This document shows positions 42,979 to 52,681 of a DNA stretch of 64,000 bases, one piece after another. The DNA comes from Paracoccaceae bacterium (lineage in GTDB: Bacteria; Pseudomonadota; Alphaproteobacteria; Rhodobacterales; Rhodobacteraceae). Below the pieces are notes generated by a model. That model did not search any database. It was not told the origin of the DNA and was given only the letters and a program-made list of their open reading frames with translations. Each line of letters begins with the position of its first letter. The first letter of the stretch is position 1. Both the position numbers and the translations under genes were made by a program. The stretch is taken from positions 1-64,000 of the forward strand of contig SBGD01000034.1 of NCBI GenBank assembly GCA_006226775.1, read 5' to 3'.

Positions 42979-44491
42979 AGGCTTCCTGCTGTTCCTGATC
43001 CTGGCGCTTTTCGCCGGCATCCTCAGCGGCGTGCCGGCGATGCTGGCGATTGCCGGGGTGCCGCTGGTCACGGCGCTTTTCGCCGGGGCGATCGGGCATT
43101 TCGACCTCGGGTTCCTCAGCTTCTACCCGGCGCGCGTCTGGGGGGTGATGACCAACACCCTGCTGATCGCGGTGCCCTTGTTCGTGCTGATGGGCGTGCT
43201 GCTGGAACGCTCGGGGCTGGCCGAGCGGATGCTGGCGGTGCTGTCGCGGATGCTGGGCGGCAGCCCGCGCGGCATCGCGCTGTCGGTGCTGGCCTTCTCG
43301 ACGCTGATTGCCGCCTCGACCGGCATCATCGGCGCGACCGTGGTGATGCTGGTGCTGATCAGCCTGCCCGCCATGCTCGAGGCCGGGATCAAGCCGCGTA
43401 TCGCCAGCGGCGTGATCTGCGCCAGCGGCACCCTGGGCCAGATCATCCCGCCCTCGATCCTGCTGGTGCTGCTGGGCGACCAGATCGGCAACAGCTACAT
43501 GGAGGCGCAGCAGAAGGCGGGCAATTTCGCCATCACCCCGGTCTCGGTCGGCGACATGTTCGCCGGGGCGATGCTGCCCGGGCTGATGCTGGTGCTGCTC
43601 TATGCCGCCTTCATCGCGGTCGCCCTGCGGCCGGCAAAAACCACGCCCAGGCAGCAGCGCGAGGCGGTGCCTCTGGCCGAGGTGCTCTCGACCTTCCTGC
43701 CGCCGATCCTGCTCATCCTCGCGGTGCTGGGCTCGATCCTCGCCGGCGCGGCCACCACCACCGAGGCCGCCGGGCTGGGCGCGGTCGGCGCGCTGCTGCT
43801 GGCGGGCTACAACGCGCCGGGCGGACAAGGCCTGGGCAAAGCCGCGATCCTGGCCGCCGCCCTCGCCGCGCTGGGCTTCGTCGTCCTGCGCCTGACCGGC
43901 ACCCGCGGCGGCGGCGCGCTGGCGCTGCTGGCCGCGGCCCTTCTGGCGGCGGGCGTGGCGCTGGCCGCCTGGCGGCTGCTGCGCAACGGCGTGCTCCATG
44001 GCGCGCTGGTCGAGACCATCCGCATCTCGGGCATGGTCTTCGGCATCGTCGTCGCGGCCTCGATGCTCAGCCTGGTGTTCCGCGGCTTTGGCGGCGACAT
44101 CGCGGTCGAGCACATGCTGGCCGCGGTGCCGGGGGGCGTGCATGGCGCGCTGGCGGTGGTGCTGGCGGTGGTCTTCCTGCTGGGCTTCATGCTCGAGGCG
44201 GTCGAGATCATCTATATCGTCGTGCCGCTGCTCGGCCCGCCGATCCTGGGCACCGACATCTCGCCGGTCTGGTTCGGGGTGCTGCTGGCGATGAACCTGC
44301 AGACCTCGTTCCTCACCCCGCCCTTCGGCTTCGCGCTGTTCTATTTCCGCTCGGTGGCGCCGCGCGGGGTCACCACCCGCGACATCTATTTCGGGATCAT
44401 CCCCTTCGTGGGCTTGCAGATCGTGGCGCTTGGCATACTGATTGCCATACCGGATCTGGCGACCTGGCTGCCGGATCTGATGTTCAGATAA
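42968..44491 (+). CDS. TRAP transporter large permease subunit (DctM type), long form
   Basis: 507 residues, about 75 more than the other two DctM proteins of this window. The usual segments are present (ASTGIIGATVVMLVLISLPAM, IPPSILLVLLGDQIG, QTSFLTPPFGFALFYFRSVAP). The extra length falls near residues 275-345, where two added hydrophobic segments (AAILAAALAALGFVVLRL and GALALLAAALLAAGVALAAW) separate the halves. Long DctM forms occur with TakP-like binding proteins, which matches the next gene. Confidence 0.92.
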   Translation: MVHEGFLLFLILALFAGILSGVPAMLAIAGVPLVTALFAGAIGHFDLGFLSFYPARVWGVMTNTLLIAVPLFVLMGVLLERSGLAERMLAVLSRMLGGSPRGIALSVLAFSTLIAASTGIIGATVVMLVLISLPAMLEAGIKPRIASGVICASGTLGQIIPPSILLVLLGDQIGNSYMEAQQKAGNFAITPVSVGDMFAGAMLPGLMLVLLYAAFIAVALRPAKTTPRQQREAVPLAEVLSTFLPPILLILAVLGSILAGAATTTEAAGLGAVGALLLAGYNAPGGQGLGKAAILAAALAALGFVVLRLTGTRGGGALALLAAALLAAGVALAAWRLLRNGVLHGALVETIRISGMVFGIVVAASMLSLVFRGFGGDIAVEHMLAAVPGGVHGALAVVLAVVFLLGFMLEAVEIIYIVVPLLGPPILGTDISPVWFGVLLAMNLQTSFLTPPFGFALFYFRSVAPRGVTTRDIYFGIIPFVGLQIVALGILIAIPDLATWLPDLMFR

Positions 44492-44506
44492 GAGGGAGGG
44501 CTGACG

Positions 44507-45571
44507 ATGGAACGCAGACAATTTCTGACCGCAGGCGTGGGGCTTGCAGCCGGCACGGTGCTGGCGGCACCCGCCGTGGCGCAGGGCAAGATCCAGTGGA
44601 AACTGCCGACCGCGTTTCCGAAGAACGCGCCGGGCGTGGGCACCAACGTGGTGAACTTCGCGGAAAAGGTGGCGGCCATGTCGGACGGCAGGCTGTCCTT
44701 CACCGTCTATGGCGCGGGCGAGCTGGTGCCGCCCTTCGCGGTCGAGGATGCGGTGCAGCAGGGCAATGCCGAGGCCGGCCATGGCCCGACCTACTACGCC
44801 GCCGGCAAGAACGCCGCCCTGCACTGGTTCACCGCGGTGCCCTTCGGCATGACCTCGAACGAGCATGTCGCCTGGCTGGAATTCGGCGGCGGCTATGACC
44901 TGTGGAACGAGATCTATGCCGAGCGCGGGCTGGTGCCCTTCTATTCCGGCAATTCCAACACCCAGTCGGGCGGCTGGTTCAAGCAGAAGATCGAGAATCT
45001 CGACAGCCTCAAGGGGCTGAACATGCGCATCGCCGGGTTGGGCGCAGAAATCTTCCGCAAGCTCGGCACCAATGCCGTGCTGATGCCCCCGCCCGAGATC
45101 TTCCAGGCGATGCAATCGGGCGCCATCGATGCCGCCGAATGGGTCGGGCCGATGCTCGACCAGGCCTTCGGGCTGCAGAAGATCACCAAGATCTGCTATG
45201 TGCCCGCCTTTACCGAGCCCGGCGCAGGCCTCGCGGTGGTGTTCAACAAGGAAGCCTTCGACACCCTGCCCGCCGATCTTCAGGCGATCTGCAAGGCCGC
45301 CGCCCATGCCGCGGCGCTGGAAAGCCATGCGCAGTTCGATTTCTTCAACGCCCGCGCGATGATTGCGCTGCAGGCCGAGGGCGTCGAATTCCTGCCCTTC
45401 CCCGACGAGGTGATCGCCGCACAGCGCGCCGCCTGGGCCGAGGTGCAGGAGGAGCTGACCGCCGCCAACCCCGATGTCGCCCGGGTGCGCGAAAGCTATG
45501 ACGCCTACCTCGCCGACGCCCGCGCCTATGCCGCGGTGATGGCGGAACCGCTGCTCTCCGGGCGCGGCTGA
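44507..45571 (+). CDS. TRAP transporter substrate-binding protein, TakP/DctP6-like
   Basis: 354 residues. N-terminus MERRQFLTAGVGLAAGTVLAAPAVAQ is a signal peptide with a weak twin-arginine look (ERRQFL). The core has LNMRIAGLGAEIFRKLG with the ligand Arg and AIDAAEWVGPMLDQAFGL, the EWVGP motif of TakP-type proteins that bind 2-keto acids or lactate, often through a cation. GAGGGAGGG precedes the ATG. A 2-oxo acid ligand is likely by family. Confidence 0.9.
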   Translation: MERRQFLTAGVGLAAGTVLAAPAVAQGKIQWKLPTAFPKNAPGVGTNVVNFAEKVAAMSDGRLSFTVYGAGELVPPFAVEDAVQQGNAEAGHGPTYYAAGKNAALHWFTAVPFGMTSNEHVAWLEFGGGYDLWNEIYAERGLVPFYSGNSNTQSGGWFKQKIENLDSLKGLNMRIAGLGAEIFRKLGTNAVLMPPPEIFQAMQSGAIDAAEWVGPMLDQAFGLQKITKICYVPAFTEPGAGLAVVFNKEAFDTLPADLQAICKAAAHAAALESHAQFDFFNARAMIALQAEGVEFLPFPDEVIAAQRAAWAEVQEELTAANPDVARVRESYDAYLADARAYAAVMAEPLLSGRG

Positions 45572-45579
45572 GCCCTGTC

Positions 45580-45601
45580 GGGCCGCGCCAGGGTGCGGCC
45601 C
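45580..45601. terminator. Hairpin between convergent TRAP and HAD genes
   Basis: Seven-bp stem GGGCCGC (45580-45586) with GCGGCCC (45595-45601), 8-base loop. No T-run on either strand, so it could act only as a weak or Rho-assisted stop. Confidence 0.35.
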
Positions 45602-45628
45602 GCCTCTCCCCGGCTGGACGGCCCGGGT

Positions 45629-46534
45629 CTACGGACGCTGCACCATGAAATCCGGCACGATGCCGCTTGTCGCCACCGCGCGCGCCACATCCTGCCCGGC
45701 AAAGAACCCGTAGCCGGTGATCAGCGCCGAGGCCACGCCCGCGGTCTGCGCGCCGAGGATATCGGTGTGCAGGCTGTCGCCCACCATCAGCACCCGGCTG
45801 CGCTCTACCGGCCCGATCCGGGCAAAGGCGAGGTCGTAGATATTGCCGAAGGGCTTGCCGAAGAAGGCCGGCGCGATGCCGGTGCCATCGGCCAGCCGAT
45901 GGGCGAAATGCCCGGGCTCGGCGGAAAACCCGGTCTCACGCGGCGCCACGATATCCGGGTTGCCCACCATGACCGGCCTCGGCCTTGCCACAAGGGCGGC
46001 CTCCAGCAGGCCCTGCCGCACCTCGGTCCAGGCCGCGCTGCCGACCATCAGGAAGGCGTCGACCGCTTCATAGGGCGCGGGGTCCTCCTCGAGATAGGTC
46101 AGGTGCAGCCCTTCGAGATCGCGCAACCCCGCCGCGGGCGTCGCCACCAGCCCCCAATGCAGATCGCCCCGCCCCTCCAGCCCGGCCAGCAGCGTCTTGC
46201 GGCTGGTGATCACGTCCTCGGGCGCGAAGTCATAGCCCAGCCGGGCATATTTCTCCATCAGCGCCGCATGGGGGTTTCCGGCGGCATTCGACACCACCAG
46301 CACCCGCTTGCCCGCCGCCTGCAAGGCCGCCACCCGCTCGGGCGTTTCGGGGATCGCCGTCTCGCCGATATTGAGCACGCCGAAGGCATCGAGCAGGAAG
46401 ACGTCGAAATCCTCCGCCAGGTCCGCCAACGTCGTGCAATGCCGCGGCGCGCGCGTGGGCGGGCGGACCGGCGGCAGGCGATGGCGCACGGCCTCATAGG
46501 CGTCAAAGGCGGCCTCGGCCGTCAAGGTGCTCAA
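45629..46534 (-). CDS. HAD-IIA (TIGR01459-like) phosphatase
   Basis: About 301 residues from a TTG at 46534 that overlaps the permease stop (TTGA); no ATG or GTG fits the conserved start. HAD motif I is FLLDAFGVLNIG, with Asp nucleophile but Phe where many HADs have Asp; motif II VVSNAAGNP, Lys in FGKPFGNIYD, motif IV VGDSLHTDILGA. The cap follows the NagD/HAD-IIA pattern. It is the last gene of the phn-type transporter operon and probably dephosphorylates what that transporter imports. Substrate unknown. Confidence 0.85.
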   Translation of the reverse strand: MSTLTAEAAFDAYEAVRHRLPPVRPPTRAPRHCTTLADLAEDFDVFLLDAFGVLNIGETAIPETPERVAALQAAGKRVLVVSNAAGNPHAALMEKYARLGYDFAPEDVITSRKTLLAGLEGRGDLHWGLVATPAAGLRDLEGLHLTYLEEDPAPYEAVDAFLMVGSAAWTEVRQGLLEAALVARPRPVMVGNPDIVAPRETGFSAEPGHFAHRLADGTGIAPAFFGKPFGNIYDLAFARIGPVERSRVLMVGDSLHTDILGAQTAGVASALITGYGFFAGQDVARAVATSGIVPDFMVQRP

Positions 46535-47346
46535 ATGATCGCCCCCCGCACCTTGGCCGAGACCCATTCGCTGATGACGACAGCGGCGAGGATCACCAGC
46601 AGGATCAGGCTGACCTGCGGCCAGGCCAGCACGTTGAGCGAGGCCGACAGTTGCAAGCCGATGCCGCCCGCGCCCACCAGCCCCAGCACGGTGGATTCGC
46701 GGATGTTGATGTCCCAGCGGAAGACGGCGACCCCGGCAAAGGCGGGCATGATCTGCGGCACGATGCCGTAGGCCATGACCTGCCAGCGGCTCGCCCCCGT
46801 GGCGGTGATCGCCTCGACCTGGGCGTGGTCGATCTCCTCGATCGCCTCGTAGAGCAGCTTGGCGCAGAAGCCGATCGAGCGGATGGCGATGGCGACGACG
46901 CCGGCAAAGACCCCCGGCCCGATGATGGCGATCAGCAAAAGCGCCCAGATCAGCGAGTTGATCGAGCGGGTCGAGACGATGATCAGAAGGGCGATGGGCC
47001 GGATGAAGAGCTTCGACGGCGTGGTATTGCGCGCCGCCAGGAAGGCCACCGGCACCGCAAGAAAGAGCGCGATGATCGTGCCCAGCGTGGCGATGTTCAG
47101 CGTGTCCCATATCGGGCGGCCCAGTTGCGTGATGTATTCCCAGCGCGGCGGGGTCGCCCGCGTCCAGATGTCATTGGCGATGCGCGGCGCGTCCCAGACG
47201 AAGAACCAGGTCGTCGCCTCGGATATCCGCTGCCAGCAGATCGCGAAGATCACCAGCCCGATCAGCCAACCGCCCAGACGGATCAGTTTCTCGCGCGGGG
47301 TGCGCAGCCGCCAGACCTGCGCGCCGTCCTTGTCGAACACCGGCAT
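46531..47346 (-). CDS. phnE: PhnE-type ABC permease, second copy
   Basis: 271 residues with a hydrophilic N-terminus, then about six helices. The BPD_transp_1 EAA loop is VEAITATGASRWQVMAYGIVPQIMPAF and the end has [15 protein letters not shown], both standard for PhnE. Forms a heterodimer or pairs with the first PhnE. Start shares one base with the stop of the first copy (TAATG). Confidence 0.9.
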   Translation of the reverse strand: MPVFDKDGAQVWRLRTPREKLIRLGGWLIGLVIFAICWQRISEATTWFFVWDAPRIANDIWTRATPPRWEYITQLGRPIWDTLNIATLGTIIALFLAVPVAFLAARNTTPSKLFIRPIALLIIVSTRSINSLIWALLLIAIIGPGVFAGVVAIAIRSIGFCAKLLYEAIEEIDHAQVEAITATGASRWQVMAYGIVPQIMPAFAGVAVFRWDINIRESTVLGLVGAGGIGLQLSASLNVLAWPQVSLILLVILAAVVISEWVSAKVRGAII

Positions 47347-48161
47347 TACTGCACCCTCGCGCGGATCACGCCGGAGAGGTATTCCAGCGCCATGACGATG
47401 CCGATGATCAGGATCAGGATCGCGGCGGCGGTGTCGTATTCATAGCGGTCGAAGGCGGTGTTGAGCGTGGCGCCGATGCCCCCGGCCCCCACCAGCCCGA
47501 GGATCGCACTTTCGCGGAAGTTGATGTCGATGCGGTACATCGACAGGCCCACCAGCCGCGGCATGACCTGCGGCTGCACGCCGTAGTTGATCCATTGCAT
47601 CCAGCGCGCGCCCGACGCGCGGATCGCCTCGGCCTGCACCTTGTCCATCGCCTCGATATCCTCGGCCAGCAGTTTCGACAGGAAACCGATGGTGGCGAAG
47701 GAGAGCGTCAGGAACCCGGCCAGCGGCCCGAAGCCGAAGATCGCCACCAGCAGGATCGCCACGATGATTTCCTGCAAGGCGCGGCTCACCGCCACGATGC
47801 CGCGGCAGATCACGTAGACCGGCAGCGGCGCCACGTTGCGCGCCGCCCCCAGCCCGATGGGAATGGATATGGCGATGCCCACCACCGAGGCCGCAACGGT
47901 CATCACGATGCTTTCCAGCAGCCCGCCCCAGATGTCGCCCGCGCGGCTGATGAAATCCGGCCGCGTAAACGACAGCACGAACTGCCAGCCGCGATCCAGC
48001 CCGGCATAGACCCGGCCCCAGTCGATCTCGATGGTCAGATACGCCGCCCCCAGGTAGGCCAGAAAGCCCAGGGTCAGCCCCCAGCGCAAGAGCGGGCTCT
48101 TGACGAAATGCGGCTTGCGCCAGCCCTTCCCGAGCATGTCGTCCAACTCGCGATGGCTCAT
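47346..48161 (-). CDS. phnE: PhnE-type ABC permease, first copy
   Basis: 271 residues, the same architecture as the downstream copy: [28 protein letters not shown] as EAA loop and [19 protein letters not shown] near the end. Two permease copies per operon are common in phosphonate/phosphite-type transporters. The ATG overlaps the phnC stop (ATGA, 48158-48161). Confidence 0.9.
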   Translation of the reverse strand: MSHRELDDMLGKGWRKPHFVKSPLLRWGLTLGFLAYLGAAYLTIEIDWGRVYAGLDRGWQFVLSFTRPDFISRAGDIWGGLLESIVMTVAASVVGIAISIPIGLGAARNVAPLPVYVICRGIVAVSRALQEIIVAILLVAIFGFGPLAGFLTLSFATIGFLSKLLAEDIEAMDKVQAEAIRASGARWMQWINYGVQPQVMPRLVGLSMYRIDINFRESAILGLVGAGGIGATLNTAFDRYEYDTAAAILILIIGIVMALEYLSGVIRARVQ

Positions 48162-48952
48162 TCCGCGGCCTCGATGTCTTCTTCGTCCTCGACCTTCTCG
48201 ATGGTCGCTTCCCAGTCTTCCTCGCCGTAGATCTCGGTCAGCTTGTCCGGGGTCAGCCCCTCGGGCGGGCCGTCAAAGACGATCTCGCCAAAGCGCAAGC
48301 CCACGATGCGCGGCACGAACATCTGCGCCAGCAGCACGTCATGAATATTGATGATCGCCGCCAGCCCCCGCTCGCGGCAAAGCTCGGTGATCAGCCGCAT
48401 GATCTGGCGGCTGGTCTTGGGATCGAGCGAGGCCGTGGGTTCGTCCACCAGCAAGAGCTTCGGATCCTGGATCAGCGCCCGGCAGATGCCGACCCTTTGC
48501 CGCTGCCCGCCCGACAACTCGTCGGCCCGCTTGTCGGCCATGTGCAACAGCCCCACGCGGTCCAGCAGGCGAAACGCCTCGTCCACGTCCTTCTGCGGAT
48601 AGCGCCGCAGGAACGACCGCCAGAAGCCGACATAGCCCAGCCGCCCCGACAGCACGTTCTCCATCACCGTCAGCCGTTCGACCAGCGCGTATTCCTGGAA
48701 AATCATCCCCATCTCGCGCCGCGCCCGGCGCAGCGCGCCCGACCCCAGCCTGGTCAGGTCCTCGCCGTCCAGCATCACCGCGCCGCCGGTCGGCTCGACC
48801 AGCCGGTTGATGCAGCGGATCAGCGTGGATTTGCCCGCGCCCGAGGGCCCGATTAAGGCCAGCACCTGCCCCGAGGGCACCTCGAGGTCGATGTCCTGCA
48901 ACGCCTTGTCGCCGGTCTTGTAGGTCTTGGTCAGTTTCTCGAGGCGCAGCAT
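48158..48952 (-). CDS. phnC: PhnC-type ABC ATP-binding protein
   Basis: 264 residues from the ATG at 48952. Walker [10 protein letters not shown] near residue 36, signature LSGGQRQR, Walker [13 protein letters not shown], and the H-loop region [10 protein letters not shown], where PhnC proteins have HD. The last ~20 residues are strongly acidic ([19 protein letters not shown]), longer than the usual PhnC end. Confidence 0.92.
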   Translation of the reverse strand: MLRLEKLTKTYKTGDKALQDIDLEVPSGQVLALIGPSGAGKSTLIRCINRLVEPTGGAVMLDGEDLTRLGSGALRRARREMGMIFQEYALVERLTVMENVLSGRLGYVGFWRSFLRRYPQKDVDEAFRLLDRVGLLHMADKRADELSGGQRQRVGICRALIQDPKLLLVDEPTASLDPKTSRQIMRLITELCRERGLAAIINIHDVLLAQMFVPRIVGLRFGEIVFDGPPEGLTPDKLTEIYGEEDWEATIEKVEDEEDIEAAE

Positions 48953-49007
48953 GAAAGCTCCCGTCGTGAAGCGGACAGGCCCGCAAAAGGCCTGTCCGGT
49001 CAATGCG

Positions 49008-49982
49008 TTACTGGCAGGCGTAGGAGACGTCGTTGGCCGCGTCGATCTTGCGGATCACGTCCCAGTTCTCCTGATAGGTGATCGGGATGAACTGCGCCTC
49101 GCCGTTTTTCGAGAACTCTTCCTCGAGGCTGGAACCTTCCCATTCGAACTCGAAGAAGGCGTCCTGGATGGCCTGCTGCAGATCCGGCTTGAGGTTGTAG
49201 ACCACGCCGTAGCCCGTCGTCGGGAAGGTCTGCGACTTGTAGAGGCTGACGATCTGGTCCTCGCTCACCACGTCGCGTTCGATCATCCGCTGCATCACCG
49301 AATTGGCGATGGAGGCCGCCGGGTAATCCTTGTTGGCCACGCCCAGCACCGAGTTGTCGTGCTTGCCCGAGAACACCGGCTCGAAATCGCGCTCCGGCAG
49401 CATGTCGTAATCGGCCTTGAGGATCGCCGAGGGCGCCTTGAAGCCCGAGTTCGAGGTGGGCGCGGTGAAGGCCAGCTGCTTGCCCTTGATGTCCTCGACC
49501 TTCTCGATGCCCGAGCCGGGATAGGTGATGATCTCCATCTCGTAGCCGAAGGAGCCGTCCTCGCCCGCCATGATGGTGAAGGGGCGGAAGCCGGCGCAGT
49601 TCACCGCCAGCGGATTGGACCCGGTGTTGAAGCCCGCGATATGCAGACGGCCGGAGCGCATCGCCTCGATCTGGGCGGCGTTGGATTGCACCGGGAAGAA
49701 CACGATGTCCTTGCCGGTCTTTTCGCCGAGGAAATCGATGAAATCCGCCCAGGCGGTGGCATAGACCGCCGGATCCTCGACCGGGGTATAGGCAAAGACC
49801 AGCGTCGAGGGATCGATCAACTGGCTTTCATCGCTGGGAATATCGGCGATCAGGTCGCCATCGGCGTCGCAGTAGCGTTCGTCCAGCGTGCCGCGCGGGC
49901 AATCCTGGGCCGAAGCGGCGCCGCCAAGCGAGGCCAGCGCAAGCGCCGAGGCGCCGAGCAGAAGGGCAAGTTTCAGTTTCAT
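49008..49982 (-). CDS. phnD: PhnD-type periplasmic binding protein
   Basis: 324 residues. Signal peptide [26 protein letters not shown]. Pocket segments match the PhnD/PtxB family: [47 protein letters not shown] and [10 protein letters not shown]. Family members bind phosphonates, phosphite or related phospho-compounds. Extra N-terminal region ([20 protein letters not shown]) with two Cys is present. Lies 51 bp after the deoR-type gene, so it shares that transcript. Confidence 0.9.
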   Translation of the reverse strand: MKLKLALLLGASALALASLGGAASAQDCPRGTLDERYCDADGDLIADIPSDESQLIDPSTLVFAYTPVEDPAVYATAWADFIDFLGEKTGKDIVFFPVQSNAAQIEAMRSGRLHIAGFNTGSNPLAVNCAGFRPFTIMAGEDGSFGYEMEIITYPGSGIEKVEDIKGKQLAFTAPTSNSGFKAPSAILKADYDMLPERDFEPVFSGKHDNSVLGVANKDYPAASIANSVMQRMIERDVVSEDQIVSLYKSQTFPTTGYGVVYNLKPDLQQAIQDAFFEFEWEGSSLEEEFSKNGEAQFIPITYQENWDVIRKIDAANDVSYACQ

Positions 49983-50033
49983 GTCTTCCTCCGTGTTGGG
50001 CGCGGTCGTTTGTCGACCGCATCGGTTATTGGT

Positions 50034-50849
50034 CTAGGCGGGGTCTGCAACGAGAATGTGAACCTCCGCATCCTCGAGCGCCGCCAGAAGCGCGCCCTCG
50101 GGCGGCGTCTCGACGACGATGGAATCGAGATCGGCAATGTCACCGACCCGGGCGAGTCCCTTGCGGCCGAATTTCTCCGAATCGATCAGCAAGTGGCGTT
50201 GTGCGGCGCGGCTCAGCATCATGCGCTTGACGGCGGCAAAGCCACGCACGGTCTCGGACGGCCCCTCGGGCGATAGGCCCGAGGCCCCGATCATGCAACG
50301 GTCGACGTTGAAACGCGACAGGAATTCCAGCGTCTCGGTGCCGATCACCGCCGATTCCGCCGCCAGGTATTCGCCGGGGCAGAGCACCACCTCGGGCGCG
50401 CCATGGCCGATGGTCATGGCGACGGGAATGGAATTGGTGATGACGGTGCAGCGGATGCCGCGAAAGGCCAGCGCGCGGGCCAGCTGGATGGTGGTGGCGC
50501 CGGAATCGATCATCACCGTCTCGCCCTCGGCCACCAGTTGCGCGGCGCGGCTGCCGATGCGCTCGCGCTCGGCCATGCGCGCGGCGGTGCGCTCGTCGAG
50601 GCTGGGGTAATGGCCCTGCGCCGGGGCCGAGGCGCCGCCATGGGCGCGCGCGATCAGCCCGTCCTCGGCCAGCGCGTCGAAATCGCGGCGCACGGTCTCG
50701 GTCGAGACATGGAAGCTGCGCGCCAGGTCGCTGATCCGCACATGCGGCCGCAGCTTCAGCTCCAGCAGGATCTGCCGCCGACGGTCGGATTTCTTGAGCC
50801 TGTCGGGCCCCTTTTCCGCGCGTTTCGATCGTACTTTTGATTCGGACAT
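50034..50849 (-). CDS. DeoR-family transcriptional regulator
   Basis: 271 residues from the ATG at 50849. A basic leader precedes the helix-turn-helix (residues ~25-80: VRISDLARSFHVSTETVRRDFDALAEDGLI, then ARAHGGA). The sensor domain (~95-255) has MIDSGATTIQLARAL and TNSIPVAM, the sugar-phosphate-isomerase-like fold of the family. DeoR regulators commonly respond to phosphorylated metabolites, which fits the phn-type transporter and HAD phosphatase that follow in the same operon. Confidence 0.9.
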   Translation of the reverse strand: MSESKVRSKRAEKGPDRLKKSDRRRQILLELKLRPHVRISDLARSFHVSTETVRRDFDALAEDGLIARAHGGASAPAQGHYPSLDERTAARMAERERIGSRAAQLVAEGETVMIDSGATTIQLARALAFRGIRCTVITNSIPVAMTIGHGAPEVVLCPGEYLAAESAVIGTETLEFLSRFNVDRCMIGASGLSPEGPSETVRGFAAVKRMMLSRAAQRHLLIDSEKFGRKGLARVGDIADLDSIVVETPPEGALLAALEDAEVHILVADPA

Positions 50850-50901
50850 CACATCTTCCGACTCGGCTGCCCGTCCAGAATTGTGGTGTTTCGCGCAGTT
50901 T

Positions 50902-50919
50902 TGCAATTATTTTGTTGCA
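50902..50919. promoter_or_regulatory. Inverted repeat between the deoR-type gene and the Na/Pi gene
   Basis: TGCAA-N8-TTGCA in an AT-rich patch 53-70 bp from the deoR start and about 100 bp from the divergent Na/Pi gene. A plausible operator for the DeoR protein, serving either or both directions. Confidence 0.4.
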
Positions 50920-51019
50920 TTGACCTCGCTACGGTGATGAGAATTGCCGGTACTTCACAGCGCTGGAAGGCTGAACAGGGCGTCATGTCACTGCAATCGA
51001 CACACCTCGGACCCCGGGC

Positions 51020-52681
51020 ATGATCTTTCTCGCCACGCAACTGGCGGCGGCGGTCGCATTGCTGTTGTGGTCGGTCAGGCTGATCCGGACCGGGGTGGAG
51101 CGCGCCTTCCTGCCCGAGTTGAAACGCGGGCTGAAAACCCTGTCGAAGCGCCGGGTCCCGGCGGCCCTGGGCGGGGGCCTTGCGGCGATGGTGATGCAAA
51201 GCTCGACCGCGGTGGCGCTGATCGGCGCGGGTTTCGCGGTCTCGGGGATGCTGGCGCCGCAGGCGGCGCTGGCGCTGCTTCTGGGCGCCGACCTCGGCTC
51301 GGCGCTGATGGCGCGGGTGCTCCTGCTGCCGGTGCAGGCGGTGGTGCCCTTCGCGCTGCTGATCGGCGTGGTGACCTTTTCCAAGGCCGGCAAGCGGCGC
51401 ACCAAGCAGATCGGCCGCATCGTGATCGGCTTTGCGCTGGTGCTGATGTCGCTGGGCATGATCCGCGAGGCGACGGTGCCGATCGGCGCCGATCCCATCG
51501 TCCAGAGCATTGCCACCTATTTCCAGAACGACCTGGCCTCGGCCTACCTGATCGGCGCGGTGCTGGCCTGGGCGATGCATTCCAGCCTCGCCGCGGTGCT
51601 GACCTTCGCCACCTTCGCCGCCACCGGGCTGATCGGCGCGCCGGTGGCCGCCGCGCTGGTGATCGGCGCCAACCTCGGCGGCGCGGTGGTGCCCTTCGTG
51701 CTGCTGTGGAGCCAGGAACGCCCGGCGCGGCTGGTGGTGCTGGGCAACCTGGTGGCGCGCGCCGCGATCACGCTGGGCGCGCTTGCGCTTTTGCTGACCG
51801 GCACGCTGGACATGACGCTGTTCGGCGCGGCCCCCGACCAGCAGGCGGTGACGCTGCATATCGCGCTCAATACCGCGCTGCTGCTGCTGGCGCTGCCGCT
51901 GACCGCGCCGCTGGTGCGGCTGGCCGAGGCGGTGCTGCCGCGCCATTCCGGCGCCTCGCCCGAGCGGGTCACCGCGCTCGATCCCGGCGCGCTCGACCAC
52001 ACGCCGCTGGCGCTGGCCTGCGCCCAGCGAGAGCTGCTGCGCATGGCCGAGACGGTGCAATCCATCCTCGTGCCGGTGGTCAAGCTGTTCCGCGCCTGGG
52101 ACCCCGAGCTTGCGCGGATGATCGAGCTGCGCGAGGACGAGGTCGACCGGATGCATTTCGAGATCAAGATCTACGTCTCGCGCCTGCGCGAGAACGACCT
52201 GCAACCGGCGCAGGACAAGAAGACGCTGGAACTGGTCGCCATGGCCACCAGCCTCGAGGATGCCGCCGACAGCATCGCGGTCAACCTGGTGGCGCTGGCG
52301 CGCAAGATGGCGGACGAGGCGATCACCTTTTCCCCCGAGGGGCTGGACGACGTGGAGCAGTTCCACGACCAGGTGGTCACCAATGGCCAGCTGGCGCTGA
52401 GCGTGCTGACCACCGGCGATGCCGAGGCCGCGCGGCAACTGGTGGCCGAGAAGGACCGCATCCGCATCGAGGTGCAGAACCTGCAGGAGCGCCACCTCAA
52501 GCGGCTGCAACAGGGCGCCTCGGCCAGCATCGAGACCAGCAATATCCACCAGGAAACCGTACGCCTGCTGAAACAGATCAATTCCGCGCTGGCCTTCGTC
52601 GCCTATCCGATCGCCGAGGAAACCGGCGACCTGCTGGAAAGCCGCCTGGCCAAGCCGCGGGTGATCGGAGGCACGGTATGA
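51020..52681 (+). CDS. Na+/phosphate cotransporter with PhoU-like C-terminal domain
   Basis: 553 residues. Two inverted Na_Pi_cotrans repeats (residues ~1-165 and ~170-310) with AMVMQSSTAVALIGAG and WAMHSSLAAVL, the QSS-type motifs of the family. From about residue 340 a helical PhoU-like domain follows (ELVAMATSLEDAADSIAVNLV, EKDRIRIEVQNLQERHLKRLQ). Proteins of this type move phosphate, probably with Na+. The stop overlaps the NUDIX start (ATGA). It is divergent from the deoR-type gene. Confidence 0.92.
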   Translation: MIFLATQLAAAVALLLWSVRLIRTGVERAFLPELKRGLKTLSKRRVPAALGGGLAAMVMQSSTAVALIGAGFAVSGMLAPQAALALLLGADLGSALMARVLLLPVQAVVPFALLIGVVTFSKAGKRRTKQIGRIVIGFALVLMSLGMIREATVPIGADPIVQSIATYFQNDLASAYLIGAVLAWAMHSSLAAVLTFATFAATGLIGAPVAAALVIGANLGGAVVPFVLLWSQERPARLVVLGNLVARAAITLGALALLLTGTLDMTLFGAAPDQQAVTLHIALNTALLLLALPLTAPLVRLAEAVLPRHSGASPERVTALDPGALDHTPLALACAQRELLRMAETVQSILVPVVKLFRAWDPELARMIELREDEVDRMHFEIKIYVSRLRENDLQPAQDKKTLELVAMATSLEDAADSIAVNLVALARKMADEAITFSPEGLDDVEQFHDQVVTNGQLALSVLTTGDAEAARQLVAEKDRIRIEVQNLQERHLKRLQQGASASIETSNIHQETVRLLKQINSALAFVAYPIAEETGDLLESRLAKPRVIGGTV

